The notes under the pieces are model-generated. The model was not told the origin of the DNA and did no database searches. It worked only from the letters and a program-made list of their open reading frames with translations. DNA of 64,000 nt, taken from positions 1,550,001 to 1,614,000 of the forward strand of contig JACEHZ010000207.1 in assembly GCA_017893485.1 (NCBI GenBank), given 5' to 3'. Both the position numbers and the translations under genes were made by a program. The first letter of the stretch is position 1; every line of letters starts with the position of its first letter. This document shows, piece by piece, positions 29,111 through 40,639 of the stretch. Source of the stretch: Hemerocallis citrina. Taxonomy: Eukaryota > Streptophyta > Magnoliopsida > Asparagales > Asphodelaceae.

Positions 29111-31825
29111 TGGATAATGCAAGTGTCGATGCTCGGTGTCAATCTTATGTCTATCAGTCTTTTATAAATCTATCTAATGTACGCAATCCTACATCTCATA
29201 CCACAGGTTCAGGTGCATATAATCAATTGAGTGTTTCGACTCTAGTGATGAATTCTACAGGGCCATGTACTTGGGTCTTGCAATAACAATATTCAATGAT
29301 CAATAAAAAATACACGATACAATACACAAAAAATTGGGATACTGCAGTCAGTAATCCACAATCAATCGATAAAATAATACATGTCAATACGGGAAACACG
29401 ACCCCCTTTCGAGTATACTCCCTTATATTATCCACTACTAAGTCATTTTCCTTTTTACCCCGGCTTGTCATTATTTTATTATAATGAATCATGCATATGC
29501 AATCGATGGAACGGTGTCAAAGAACAGTAACAATGAGGTATCAATGGCTGTACAATGATCGGTGTGTAGTGCAATTCATAGATACAAAGTTAACAAATTT
29601 ATATTTAAAGAAAAGCATGAGAACACAATTCTGCACAGCAGTACCTTGCCGTATAAAAACTAACTTTTCCACTGCTACGGGAAAGAAAATCAGAATCCAT
29701 TAGAGATTCTAGAAACTAGACTCTCTGCCGGTTCTGACGCATATTCACATGATACATTTCGATTACAGTAACTATGTCTACTAGTTGATTTTTTATGAGT
29801 CTACTGTTCTGGCAGCAACTCAACATCAAGTTATTATATGTATAATTCAACTAAAACTTCACTAAAATTCTTACAAAATTTATAATCTGATTTTATGACA
29901 TTGCTTACTAACATTCTTGTAAATTTGAGATTTTAGTTCTCATATTAACCTACTATTTCAATCAGTTGAACCGGGTATGGTAATTATAAAGCAGTAATAT
30001 GAAACTACGACAGTACAATGGTAAAAATTGCATATTTTACAATCTATAAGTCATATTGAGGATCCGTCAGATTTTCAAGAAACTATATACAGTGTGCTAC
30101 AATTTCTATTTAATAAGTTTTAGTATCATCAGTAACTGTGTTGAATTCTCGTTCCAATCTGGAGAAGACAACAGTCCAGAACATACTAAGTTGGTTTTAA
30201 CAAATTTTCTTTGCAAGTGTGTAGATCTTGTGATTAGAATTGAGCATACAACTATGTCTAGGAATTGGCATGGTTTCTAATATTATCATGACAACATTAG
30301 CACATCAACGGTATTAACTACAACACAATCATATGGTCATATATGTAAATACAATTCATTCAATCATTCTTTCTTGTGTAATTTCGTGCTTCTAGTTGTG
30401 TTTATGTGGTAGATGCATATGTGAACGGTTTCTCATGGTTTTTCTATGACTAATTGGTTGGATGAAATTCAATGAGACGAAGAATGATGTCAATTTAGGA
30501 TTCAAAAATATTTGATGGATACGATTAATATTAACATGGATATAAAAGAGGGATACTACTTGCGGAGGTCAAGAAAGAGTGCTTGCACACGAATAAACAA
30601 GATTGTGTAAGAGATGCTTGCCTTTTTGTCGATACGAAGATGAAACGAGTAACGACAGTAATACGTGCGAACGACGGAACAATGTGCACGTGCAAACTAT
30701 GTCGATGGCAGCATGCGCGAACACGGGCAGCAATGGTAGTAAAAGCACAGCAGCAAGAGGAACTCCAGGTGCTGCATGCGGTGGGTGATGGTTGATGGTG
30801 GAGCTGCGGAATGATGGCGGCAAGGTGGGGACTTCGGCTGTCAAGCATTCACAGGGAATGATGGTCAACAATGGTGGCAGCAACGGGGGAGCGCTCAGCA
30901 GTGGCGAGGGTGGTTGTGGTGGTGCAATCGAGGGTTGTTCAATGGGGAGGAAGAAGGCGACAACGGTGGTGGGTGGTGTTTCTATCGGTGGCTGTGGGTG
31001 GCAGCACACGCGAGTAGGGTGGTGGTCGATGGTGGTGCAGTGTTAGGGTGTGCGACGCAATGGCGTGCAGTCGGTTGGAGTGGCGGAAGTGGTGGTGGTG
31101 TTCGAGCAGTGACTGCGGATGGGGTTGCTGGCGCTGGTGGTAAAGTCGGTGGTCGGGCGCCAAATAGGTGTTGGAGGGAAGCTCGGCGGAAATGGCGGTG
31201 AGTTGGTGCGGGGTGCTCGATGAGGAGGATGAGGGGGCGAAGGTTGCGGTGGATGGAGGGTGTTGCCGTCAGTGTGAGGTAGGGCAGCAAGGTGGCAGAG
31301 GGTGGAGTTCGGTGGTCTGTGGTGGTTGTTCGAGTGACTGTAAGGCGGCGCTCGGGGTTGTTGTTGGGTTTGAAGAAACAGAGGAGAGAGAAGAAAGAGA
31401 AAGGTCGGGGAGAGAGAGTGCAGGGAAAAGAGAGGGAGGGGGTTATTATATTATATTAATAATATTATAATGGGGTGTTTAATAGGGACAATTAATTTGG
31501 GGTTAGTGGGGTAGGTTGTGAGTTGTTTTAGGAGGCGTTTGGTACACGGAATGGAAAATTCCTGGGAATGAAAGGATTCCCGGGAATGTGAGGGTGAGAA
31601 TGAAGATTCCCGTGAATGTTGCATTATCGTGTTTGGTATAGTACATTGCATTCCTGGGAATCATTTATTATTGTAATTTTTTATTCTAGTTTTTTGGGTT
31701 TTTTTAATTGTTTGTTATGGAAATCACAAGAGAATGTTCAAATCCCATGATTTTAGGGAGGGATATATTTTTTATTCTAGTTTTTTTAGTTATTTTATTG
31801 TTTGTTATGGAAATCCCATGGGAAT

Positions 31826-32228
31826 TGTACCGCACCGAGCCCGGCTCAGCTGTGCACACGGCTGCGTGTGGGCGCATGCGAAAGAACGGACACAAAACTC
31901 TAGCCACGCCCACCATACACACCATCAAAAGGGGGTATACCCATTAGGTAAGCTTTATCATATCGATTATCCTATATATACTCATATCCTCTCCTTCACA
32001 CCTACGATGTGAGATTTTAATCCCATGCACAACACCTGCCACGTCACACCCACTACACAACCACATTTCTTCATGCATTTTCCATTTCATTCCTCCATTT
32101 AATGCGTGCCTAAGACCCATAGTCCAACTCTATAAGCACTTGATTAATCTATTAATCCAAGCCTCCCTATAGAAGTCCTATAGGCCAACAACCATCTCAT
32201 CTCATCCCTTTATTATATTATATAATAT

Positions 32229-32275
<47 letters not shown>

Positions 32276-32297
32276 CGCTTAAGTACAGGGTGTTACA
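31826..32297 (-). repeat. TRIM 3' LTR
   Basis: 472 bp, TGTACCGCACC...GTGTTACA as written on the + strand; contains the (TA)n at 32228-32273. Confidence 0.9.
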
Positions 32298-32499
32298 TAC
32301 ACCCCCCTTAAGAACTCAGCGTCCTCGCTGAGCCCGGAACCCGCAAGGTAATACAGGAATACCTTTCTAGTTGATGTGGATTGGAGTACCCTATTTGCGT
32401 ACTGCCCCCGGTCTCTACCAGCGTACTGTCCTTAGCCAGGCGTACCTCTAACCCACTCTGACCCACGATCGGTGTCGAAAGTCGGCTCTGATACCATTT

Positions 32500-32884
32500 T
32501 GTAATGCCCCGAGCCCAGCTTAGCTGTGCACATGGCTACGTGTGCGTGCACGCGAAAGAACGGACACAAAATTCTAGCCACGCCCACCACAGGCACAATC
32601 AAAAAGGGGGTTAACCGTTAGGTAACCTTTATCATATGGATTATCATATATATACTGATATCCTCTCCTTCACACCCACGATGTGGGATTTTAATCCCAT
32701 GCACAACACCTGCTACATCACACCCACTACACAGCCACCTTTCTCCATGTATTTTCCATTTCATTCCTCCATTTAATGCATGCCTAAGCCCCATAGTCCA
32801 ACTCTATAGGCACTTGATTAATCTATTAATCCAAGCCTCCCCATAGAAGTCCTATAGACCAACAACCATCTCATCTCATCCCTT

Positions 32885-32940
<56 letters not shown>

Positions 32941-32961
32941 GCTTAAGTACGGGGTGTTACA
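32500..32961 (-). repeat. TRIM 5' LTR
   Basis: 462 bp, TGTAATGCCCC...GTGTTACA as written on the + strand, adjoining the primer site at 32485-32496. Confidence 0.9.
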
Positions 32962-33540
32962 GGAATCCTTAAATCCCATGGTTTTTGGGGGGAATAGAAA
33001 TCCTTCCCAACAAAGGTTTTTGATTCCCTTGGGAATCTATTATTTCTTCCAAAGCTATGCTTGCCACATACCAAATAGGTAATCTAAGAGGAAATATGAG
33101 ATTCCCTTGCACTTTCCCACGTACCAAACGCCCCCTTAATGTAATATAATTGATTGCAAGTAGAGTGGAAGTTAGGCAGGTTAGAAGATGGAGGGTTTGG
33201 GAATTGTCATGAATTGTTTTGGGTTGAAGTGGGCTTGGGAGTTTGGGCTATATAAGAAATAGAATAAATAATTGAGTTGGTCTTCATAATCAAATTGTGA
33301 AATGTGTTAGGAGAAAAACATAGTAGCAATGAAAATAGATTAGGCTAGAACATAAAATAAATAATTTTAGAAGGAGTTTAATATGGGCTTAAAAATTGAG
33401 CTTGATAAAATAAAACTTATTGAATGTATGCAATATGATTTAAAAGAACATAGAGAATTATGAAAGAATTTAAGATACAATAATACGAAGAAAAAAATAA
33501 AATACAATTCCGTATAATCGGAAATGGGAGTTACATAATT

Positions 33541-34035
33541 AGTTAGTCATACCTTATATTGTACAAGAACTGATAGAAAGATAATTTTTATTCCCTCCAT
33601 ACTTCTTACAGACAAAACTTCTTCTCACGAGATTATATGAAATTTTTTCTCCTTGCCTTCTCCCGTACTAAGTCTGCCCTTTATAGAGGAAGAGATGGAT
33701 TTACATTATTGAGTTCTTATATCATCCATTACATTAGTTTCAATTATTGTTCTGATTACATCATAGGTCAATAATTGAGATAAATACATCACTACTTACG
33801 TCATTCTCCACTCACATTAAAAATAGTTCTTCTTCAGCTTTATCTTGTCCTTTTTCTCATTGTCCACATTTGTGTTGGGGCTACAGCTGTCACTTCTATT
33901 ATAGTCATCACCCTTTTATCTAGTATTTGGTATCAGCTGTCAAAAACTTCTTTCTTTGGCTATGGCTGTTTTATTTTTTCTATACTGTAGATCATTATTT
34001 TTTTGTGGATCTGGGTTATCATAGATCTATATGTT
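33541..34035 (-). other. Non-coding region 3' of the viral fossil, candidate pararetrovirus promoter
   Basis: No ORF. On the minus strand TCCTCTATAAAGGGCAGAC (33690-33672) contains TATAAA at 33685-33680, downstream of the RT/RNase H remnants, the place where caulimovirids keep their pregenomic RNA promoter. The assignment is by position only. Confidence 0.4.
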
Positions 34036-36995
34036 GCAGTCTCTATTTTGTATATCTTTTAGTTCACATTACATGGTTCTAAATCCCATAGCCCTCCTTT
34101 CTGGAATTAATTTTTCAAATTCCTCAGATTTATATAGCACGATATTAGTTGCTCCAAAAAGGACTTGTGTAGTCATTCCTATCTTTATAATATGTTCTGC
34201 AGGGAGTTCTTCCTCATCTTCAAGGAATTCCGGAATTGTTGAAAATATCCGAACATATATTTTGGAGGCTTTTGTAAGACCAAACTAACTTTTAGTACAC
34301 TTATATAGCTCTCTTAGCAGCTGGCTAAGTTCTTTGCATTCTCTGGATGGATATATGCAGTGAATAAGTCCTCTTTCAAATAATACTCTTATTGTATTTG
34401 GATTTTCTCCTGGGAGTATAATTGTTTTGTTCATATATTGTTGAGAAATTTTTCTGATAAATTAATTGGCCTGCATGGTCTGTCATAATTTCTCAATATA
34501 TTGTAAAAATAAATCTTTCTTTGAATATTTTGGTGGATCTGAGAGAAACTGACTTAGTTAGTTGATTGTAAGGATAGGGAGCTTCCCTCTCGTGTGACCA
34601 TTTTTGTGATTTCACTCGTAATTTGTAGGTTTATAGGTTCACTTCCTTCACTCTTTTTTTCAATATGTTCTGAATTTATGTGGCGGTAAAATAAATTCTA
34701 AAGCCCACATATTTGCAATTGTAATTAGTTAAATGTTCCCTATATTTGCTCCACAGTTTTCTTGATGAAAACTTTTTTTTTCTTCTATTTGCTGGATTCT
34801 ATTTTCCATCCTGCAAAAATCAAAATTGTCAGTTTCTTGAAAGAAAATATGCTAGAATGTTATCTTTTTCTTTTATATTTTCTATCGTAAATTCATAAGG
34901 TGCTAGTTTTATCTGCCATCTTATTAATCTTTTATTTTCAATAGTTAGATCAATTATATTGTTAATCTAAGTTTTTACTTGGTTATTATCTGTTCTTACT
35001 GTGAATTTTGTATGTATTATGAATAAATCAAACTTTTTTATGGTTTTTAAGATTGCTAATAATTCTTTTTCAATTATGTGATAATTCTGTTGTGTTTGTG
35101 TAAATGATCCATTAGTGTATTTAGCTAGCCTTTCTTGTTTTTCATCTTTTTCTATAAATTTTAATATTTCACCCCAATTATTTTCACTTGCATCTGTTTC
35201 TGTTATCCATGTACATTCTTTAACAGGTAATCATAGTTTATTTAATTCTGATGTATGTTGTTTTAATATTTTAAGTTTTTCTGATGTTTTTTGTTTTAAT
35301 ATTTTAAGTTTTTCTTCATCCTCTGTAGTCCATTCCCATTTCTTGAACTTTTTCAGTTTTTGTTGTAGCCAATCTGTTTTTAATAATAAATATTGTATAA
35401 ATCCTCTTATTTGATTTAGCAGTCCAATTATGGCTTGTACTTCTATTTTTCTTTTAGGATATTTGGAAGTATCTTTACTTTTCTGCTAGATGTGGTTGTA
35501 CTTCTATTCCTTCGTGTGATATTTTTGTTCCTAAGAATTATATCTTTGTTTTAAGTAACTCCAGTTTAATTTTTTGATAATATAATTCATGTATTTTTTA
35601 CTATTTCTATGAATTTTAGTAAATGTTCTTTATGTTGCTCTTTGTTTTCGGATCATATTAGAATATCATCTACATATACTAGTATAAAATTATTGTATTT
35701 TTTAAATACCTTGTCCGCATATTCGAAATACTCCTGAACTATTTTTATATCCGAAGGGTAATACGTTCCATTGATAAAATGCTTGTGGTGTGCTGAATGC
35801 TGTTAATTGCTTTGATTCCTCTGTTAGTTTTACATGGTAAAACCCTGATTTACAATTGAATTTTGAGTACGTTTTTCTTGTTCTTATTGTGTTTAGTAAT
35901 ATCTGCATATTTGGTAACGAATATCTAAATCTTTTAGTACTTTTATTTAGTTCCTTACAATTTACTACCATTCTAGATTTATCTCTTTTTTCTTTTGAGT
36001 GTTTCCTTACTATGAATGTCGGTAATGAATGTGGACTTTGATATTTTCTAATGTAATTATTTTCCATTATTTCTTTTATATGTATTTTGAATTTTCTAAA
36101 TCTATTGGAGTATGCCTAATAAGTTTAACTTTTATTACTTTTTCTTTTTCTATTAGCTCTATATGATCTCTGTGAGTTTACTTAAGTGCCATTTTGCTAA
36201 AAAGTCTTCTCCATACAGATCTTCTAATTATTTTTGTAAAATTGCTTAAGTAATTGTTTCTTGGACTTGATGTATTCTGGTTTTATTTGGTAAATAATGA
36301 TATTCACCATGCTAGCGTAAAAAAAATATGATGTGGTAAGTCTGTCCTAGAATAAGGTTGTGTTATTCTAACTGTTATCACTTGGTATTTACAAGGTGTT
36401 GTAAATATAATTGTTTTGTGTGATATGGTCAGAGGATATTACTGTTGTCAAAAGTCATATCATCAAATTATTCATAATAATACATAATTGATATTTTTAG
36501 GATGTAACTTCCTACTTGTATCGTAACATTTTCTTGATAATTGTCAAGTATAATGGTTTGTCTTGTCAATCCAGTATGTTTTTTTATTATTTTCATCTTG
36601 TTTCCGTTTTGGTAGTATATTTTTATGGCACAAGCTTGTACCTGCTCCAGTGTCTATTAGACTATAATAGTTTCTGGATTTGTATCATTCGTATAAAAAT
36701 TTTGTTAGTATGTATAATGAACTTTTTGTTGCTCTTAGTGGATTCATTTAGATAATATTCTATTTATTACTTTACTTTTATTATTCATTGTTATTTTTAT
36801 TTTTTATTTTTATATTGAGTATGGTTGTACTGATGTAAGGAAGTTAGTTTCTAATAACATCTCATTAACATTGTGCTCTGGGTCTATATGTAGATGCAAT
36901 AATATTTCATTTCGACTGTTTATTCTTAGTGGTAATACTATTTTATGGATAATTAGATGTCTATTATTGTAACTACCGTTACGGCTATTTTTCAT
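34036..36995 (-). pseudogene. Endogenous pararetrovirus (Caulimoviridae) polymerase region, decayed
   Basis: Read on the minus strand from right to left. A protease site LIDTGAGTSLCHKNILP lies near 36660-36610. An RT fragment at 36067-35702 has KFNCKSGFYHVKLTEESKQL and WNVLPFGYKNS, with YVDDIL near 35670 in another frame. An RNase H part near 35230-35050 has WITETDASENNWGEILK and NYHIIEKELLAILK. These motifs and spacing are those of caulimovirid polymerases rather than Ty3/gypsy. A further acidic open stretch at ~34262-34050 is unassigned. Many frameshifts and stops separate the pieces, so it is a fossil. Movement and coat protein regions would lie upstream, beyond the chromovirus inserted at 37017, and are not in view. 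Genus not determined. Confidence 0.85.
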
Positions 36996-37276
36996 TTTTC
37001 CCCTTTTGTAATATTTTATTTGATTTTGAATAAAATACCCTTATTTTTGGCTCTTGATTATTTTAATTAGATCGTGTTCATGAATTCTTCGTTCTTGTCA
37101 TTTGAGCTATTCGTGTTGTTCCTATTTTCTTCTATTTAATTTCGGGTATTTTTATTTGAACCCTATTGATCTGGATCTATCTCTTATTGAACCCTAAAAC
37201 CCAATTCCAATTATTCTTGACCCAAATCCGCTATTGTTGGACCCAAATTCACCAACCCAGTACCCTAATTGTACCC

Positions 37277-37305
37277 TATAAATACAACTCTACTGCAAAC
37301 CCTAA
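37277..37305 (+). promoter_or_regulatory. TATA box and telo-box of LTR E
   Basis: TATAAATA at 37277-37284, followed by AAACCCTAA at 37297-37305. AAACCCTAA is the plant telo-box, common near transcription starts of highly expressed genes. The LTR at 47936-51386 has a comparable pair on the minus strand (TATATAAACCCTAA at 51077-51064). Confidence 0.65.
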
Positions 37306-39149
37306 AAATTGCACAATTCTGAAATCCTAGCCGCTTATTCTCTCTCCTCTCTCCTCTCTCCTCGCCGTTCTCTCTCTCCCGAATGAGTTCCCGCCCAAAT
37401 CACCCCAAACCCATCCTCTGAGTTCTTCTCCGGCCATCCCCTCAACCTGCAGTGACCCCCACTCCCGTGATCTCTCCCCAGCGCCGCCCTCCGCCTCCCT
37501 TCGACGCCCAATTGCCCAAATCCCGACCCTCATTCATCCTTTTTCCTGTCCTCGACATTAACGATGCCCAACATCCAAAACCCAGAGCCCTGTTCCTTGC
37601 TCTCCCTGTTTCGATCACCGACCAGCCACTAGTGCCCCCGTTGCGCTCCGCCGTCGACGTCGACCTGGTCTTCAGTGCTGCCGCCCCCTTGGCCGGCTGC
37701 TGACTGTCGCTGCAGTCTTTGCTTACTGTCGTTGCTTGGGTACTATTGCTGCATGTCTCTTTGTGTGCTGTGTTGTAATTTGCACGTATATTGCACATGT
37801 TATTGGTGGGTTGAGCTAGTTCGTGAGTTCGTTGCTTCGGGATCCTTATCCCGTTATTCTTGGTATCGTTTTCACCAGTTATAAGGCAAGTCACTGTCCT
37901 TTTGAATTGTTAATTGTATCAAATTCAAGTTTTGTTGAAACTCTGGCAAGTAGATCTCTATGTTATCATATTGTCCATTGTTCATCTCTTCCTTGGGTCT
38001 ATTGAGGGTTTACACGAGCTAACCCCAATATTCTTGACATCATGCCACTTTTGACTCTAAAGTTTGAATCCTTCATGAGTACATATAGAATTCATAATAG
38101 GGTTGTTCATATAATCGTCGCACAAATAAATTATTTTAGAGACAATTGCTAGGTTGTATGTTGTTTGATCGATTGATGATTGATTGATGATAAATTGATG
38201 TATGAGGTGTTCTAGTTTTATTTATCATGTTTTGACACCCATCATATTGATTACACAATTTATTGACTAAAGAATCGATGTCCATATAGTCTAATTAATT
38301 AATTTTCAAGAAAAACTACACAAATCCTGTATATTGCCTTCTGACTTGAATGTTAACTGCTATTTTCTAACTAGTAAACGATCTTAAAATGAAATACTTT
38401 CTGAATATGAATTGTAGCCTTATCTTTCTAGTTTCTAGAATATCATGAATTTTTGAATTTCGAGTTTTGTGGCAAAGGTTATGCCCATTTTACTACAGCT
38501 GTGTTTTGTTTTCAGATTTTCAGATTCTTGTATCTTTCGCGCTTAAACAGTAAAAATGCTAATCAAATGATAAAATTTTAATCTGAAAATTTCCAGATTG
38601 TTGCTTAACATGTATAGGAGTCCAGAAAATATTTTTACTGAATTTAATATCAAGTTTTTGCTGTTTCCATAATTTAAAATAACGTGATGTCGAAATTCTG
38701 CCTAAACCTAAAATCTGTAAAGAACAGTTTGATTGACCTAGTTACTATTGTCAGATTTTGAAGTTTAAATATGAGTTGGAACTGCTTGGAAGTCTAGTTT
38801 CTATAACTTCTGACGGATTCACTTTTCAATTTCTGAAACAACGGAAAACTGCATTTTTGTACAGACTGCTCTTACTGTCCAGAATTTTATATTTCAGATT
38901 TTAATCGATTAATTATTCCTCTATTGCACTATTGCAAGAATTAATGAATGTATGTTGCATTGCATTATTCTAATGTCTTATTTTCACCATTCTAATTGTC
39001 CTATTCCATGTTATCAGCCTATTGTTCCCCTATTGATACTATGGTTCACCTCATGTCCCAAATTCCATATTGTATTGTTGTATTGATAAATAATTAACAA
39101 GCCGGTGTTAAGGGATTGACTAGAGTAGTTGATGATATAGAGACTGTAT

Positions 39150-39285
39150 TCGGATGATGGCCCGTGTTATTATCGTTATCGTCATTGTGTAAGAAATTGT
39201 ACCTTGGCCCGTGTTATTATTGTTATCGTCATTATATAAGAAATTGCACCTTAGCCCGTGTTATATTGTTATCGTCATCATACCC
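39150..39285. repeat. Minisatellite in LTR E, ~58-bp unit
   Basis: Three imperfect copies containing CCCGTGTTAT, TTGTTATCGTCAT and AAGAAATTG(T/C)ACCTT. Confidence 0.75.
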
Positions 39286-40084
39286 AGTACATGAACTATA
39301 GAATCTACCACTATAGTCTAAACGAAATTGATTGTATGCATCGAACCTGTGGTATGGAACAGATGGGGCACAGTAGTACTGCATTAGTTAGGAGTTAAAA
39401 TGATTAATAGACATAAAGATTACACATCGAGATTGCATGTTGTTCACCATTATTTCTATTGATATCGAATATTGGCTAAGTGTTATTGATATAACCATTG
39501 ATTATTGTTATTGATTATTGAATCACTGTTTATAGCCACTGCATCGATTATCTTGATTATTGTCTCATGTTATTGATTCAATCTGATCCATTGATTCGTT
39601 GTTACATCATTATTCCATTGTTCCTTACTTTCTCTACTTGTTGTCCATGACTTGCTCTAAAGACAATTTTTCTTCTCTTTTTAGATGAAGTGTATACAGG
39701 TAATGATGGAGAATTTCCTGCTGGAATTGGAGCACAAACTTTTTGAAGAACTATTGCTTTAATAATAAAATTTTATTTCATGAATTTATTGTATTAAGAC
39801 TCATTGCTATTGTGTTTGAGATTTATTATTGTATTGGGCTTATGTCTCGGATTTTATTTTGTTCCAGACGTTGGATTATTATTGTATTTGGCTATTTTTA
39901 TTGCTTCATTCCAAGTATTATTGTTCATGAGATTATTATTATTGCCTGCGCAAATGTTCTGTATTGATTATATTGTCGAGTTAATCGGATAAACAGCTTA
40001 TGGGTGATGTTAGTTATTCGCTGGGCTGTTGTCATGTACTCGTATTCCGTATTTTTGGAAAGCGGGGCGTGACAAGATTTTTAG

Positions 40085-40096
40085 TGGTATCAGAGC
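40085..40096 (+). other. Primer binding site of chromovirus E
   Basis: TGGTATCAGAGC, complementary to the 3' end of initiator tRNA-Met, ten bases after the LTR. Confidence 0.9.
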
Positions 40097-40639
40097 CCGG
40101 GTTTGGATAATATATCAGTCAAACATGACTAACGAAAGGAAGTTTGGCTTTGATTGATATATTAATTAGAATTAGGTTTTATCGGTTTGACTCAAAAGTA
40201 TGTGCAATGCAGAGATCGCATGAACAATTGATATCCAACATGATCTGGAAACTAGTCTTATTTGATTCCTCTTTGATCCCTTCAATTCATTGATTCCTTA
40301 TTGGGTATGATTTCATCCTTTTCATACCCATATTCTTTTGATTATGGTGTCATCCATTCTTCTTCTTCCTGCTTGTTCCTTCGATCAGCATTGCTTGATA
40401 TACAACAACATGTCTACAGCTTGGATTTTTGCCATCAGAGTAGCACATCGGAAGTGTGGTGGGCCCATAACCCACAGGTCCCAGGATTCTCATATTGCTT
40501 CTCCTTCCCTACTTTGTTTGCTTCCTTTTCCCTTGCTATTTTATTCTTCTATCCTGTTGTTATTCATGTTGCCCTCCATTCATGCATGTTTCTTGCATTT
40601 TGCTTCCACCTTTGTGTTCTCACTTTGACTTCTTGTTGG
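40097..40639 (+). other. Leader and intron remnant of chromovirus E; gag deleted
   Basis: No Gag coding sequence is present between the primer site and the protease. The T-rich stretch before 40640 corresponds to intron 2 of the copies at 51486-56142 and 57179-60750, but its acceptor dinucleotide is GG (40638-40639) instead of AG. A 145-codon plus-strand ORF here (40301-40738) is hydrophobic and unrecognised and is taken as chance. Confidence 0.6.

Larger units (their letters stand above)
31826..32961 (-). mobile_element. TRIM (terminal-repeat retrotransposon in miniature), complete, minus strand
   Basis: Direct repeats 31826-32297 (472 bp) and 32500-32961 (462 bp), with termini TGTA...TTACA, enclose 202 bp. 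In minus sense, the primer site TGGTATCAGAGC (32496-32485, tRNA-Met) follows the 5' LTR by three bases, and a purine tract TTAAGGGGGGTGTA (32311-32298) precedes the 3' LTR. GGAAT flanks both sides (31821-31825 and 32962-32966). It has no coding capacity and must be mobilised in trans. Both LTRs carry a long TA microsatellite (32228-32273 and 32889-32938). LTR divergence is several percent by eye. Confidence 0.95.
31531..33135. mobile_element. Tourist-like (PIF/Harbinger) MITE, interrupted by a TRIM
   Basis: Left end GGAGGCGTTTGGTACACGG, right end reverse-complementary GGGGGCGTTTGGTACGTGG, a terminal inverted repeat of about 18 bp. Flanks are TTA at 31528-31530 and 33136-33138, the 3-bp duplication of PIF/Harbinger elements. 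The G-rich start followed by GTTTGG is typical of Tourist families. After removal of the TRIM and its GGAAT duplication (31826-32966) the element is 464 bp. Its interior carries many TTCCCGGGAAT/GGGAATC words that pair between the two halves. It encodes no transposase. Confidence 0.9.
28451..33535 (-). mobile_element. Solo LTR of Tekay/Del-like chromovirus, minus strand, with nested insertions
   Basis: Ends are TGTCACACCCC on the left and GGGAGTTACA on the right, the reverse complements of the family termini (TGTAAC...GTGACA). Flanks are TAATT on both sides (28446-28450 and 33536-33540), a 5-bp target-site duplication, so this is a complete solo LTR formed by LTR-LTR recombination. Without the nested MITE and its TTA duplication (1608 bp) it is 3477 bp, close to 3451 and 3461 bp of the LTRs at 47936 and 43334. 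It contains the usual GC-rich leader (30550-31430), a minisatellite (28840-29110) and the conserved block near 29390-29440. Confidence 0.95.
37017..40074 (+). mobile_element. 5' LTR of chromovirus E, + strand
   Basis: Ends GGGGCGTGACA at 40074, followed after ten bases by the primer site. The start is taken at TGTAATATTT (37017), by analogy with TGTAAC starts of the other LTRs and because viral sequence ends there; this edge is less certain. Length 3058 bp. A TATA box at 37277-37284 (TATAAATA) and a CT-rich leader from 37330 imply a short U3 (~260 bp) and a very long R/U5. A repeat of ~58 bp (CCCGTGTTATTATTGTTATC) lies at 39150-39285. Confidence 0.85.

Noticed and set aside
29491..31470. Several 60-150-codon ORFs in 30531-31470
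   Set aside because: They lie in the GC-rich leader part of the solo LTR, give low-complexity Gly/Val or His/Pro proteins and have no homologous frame in the other LTRs.
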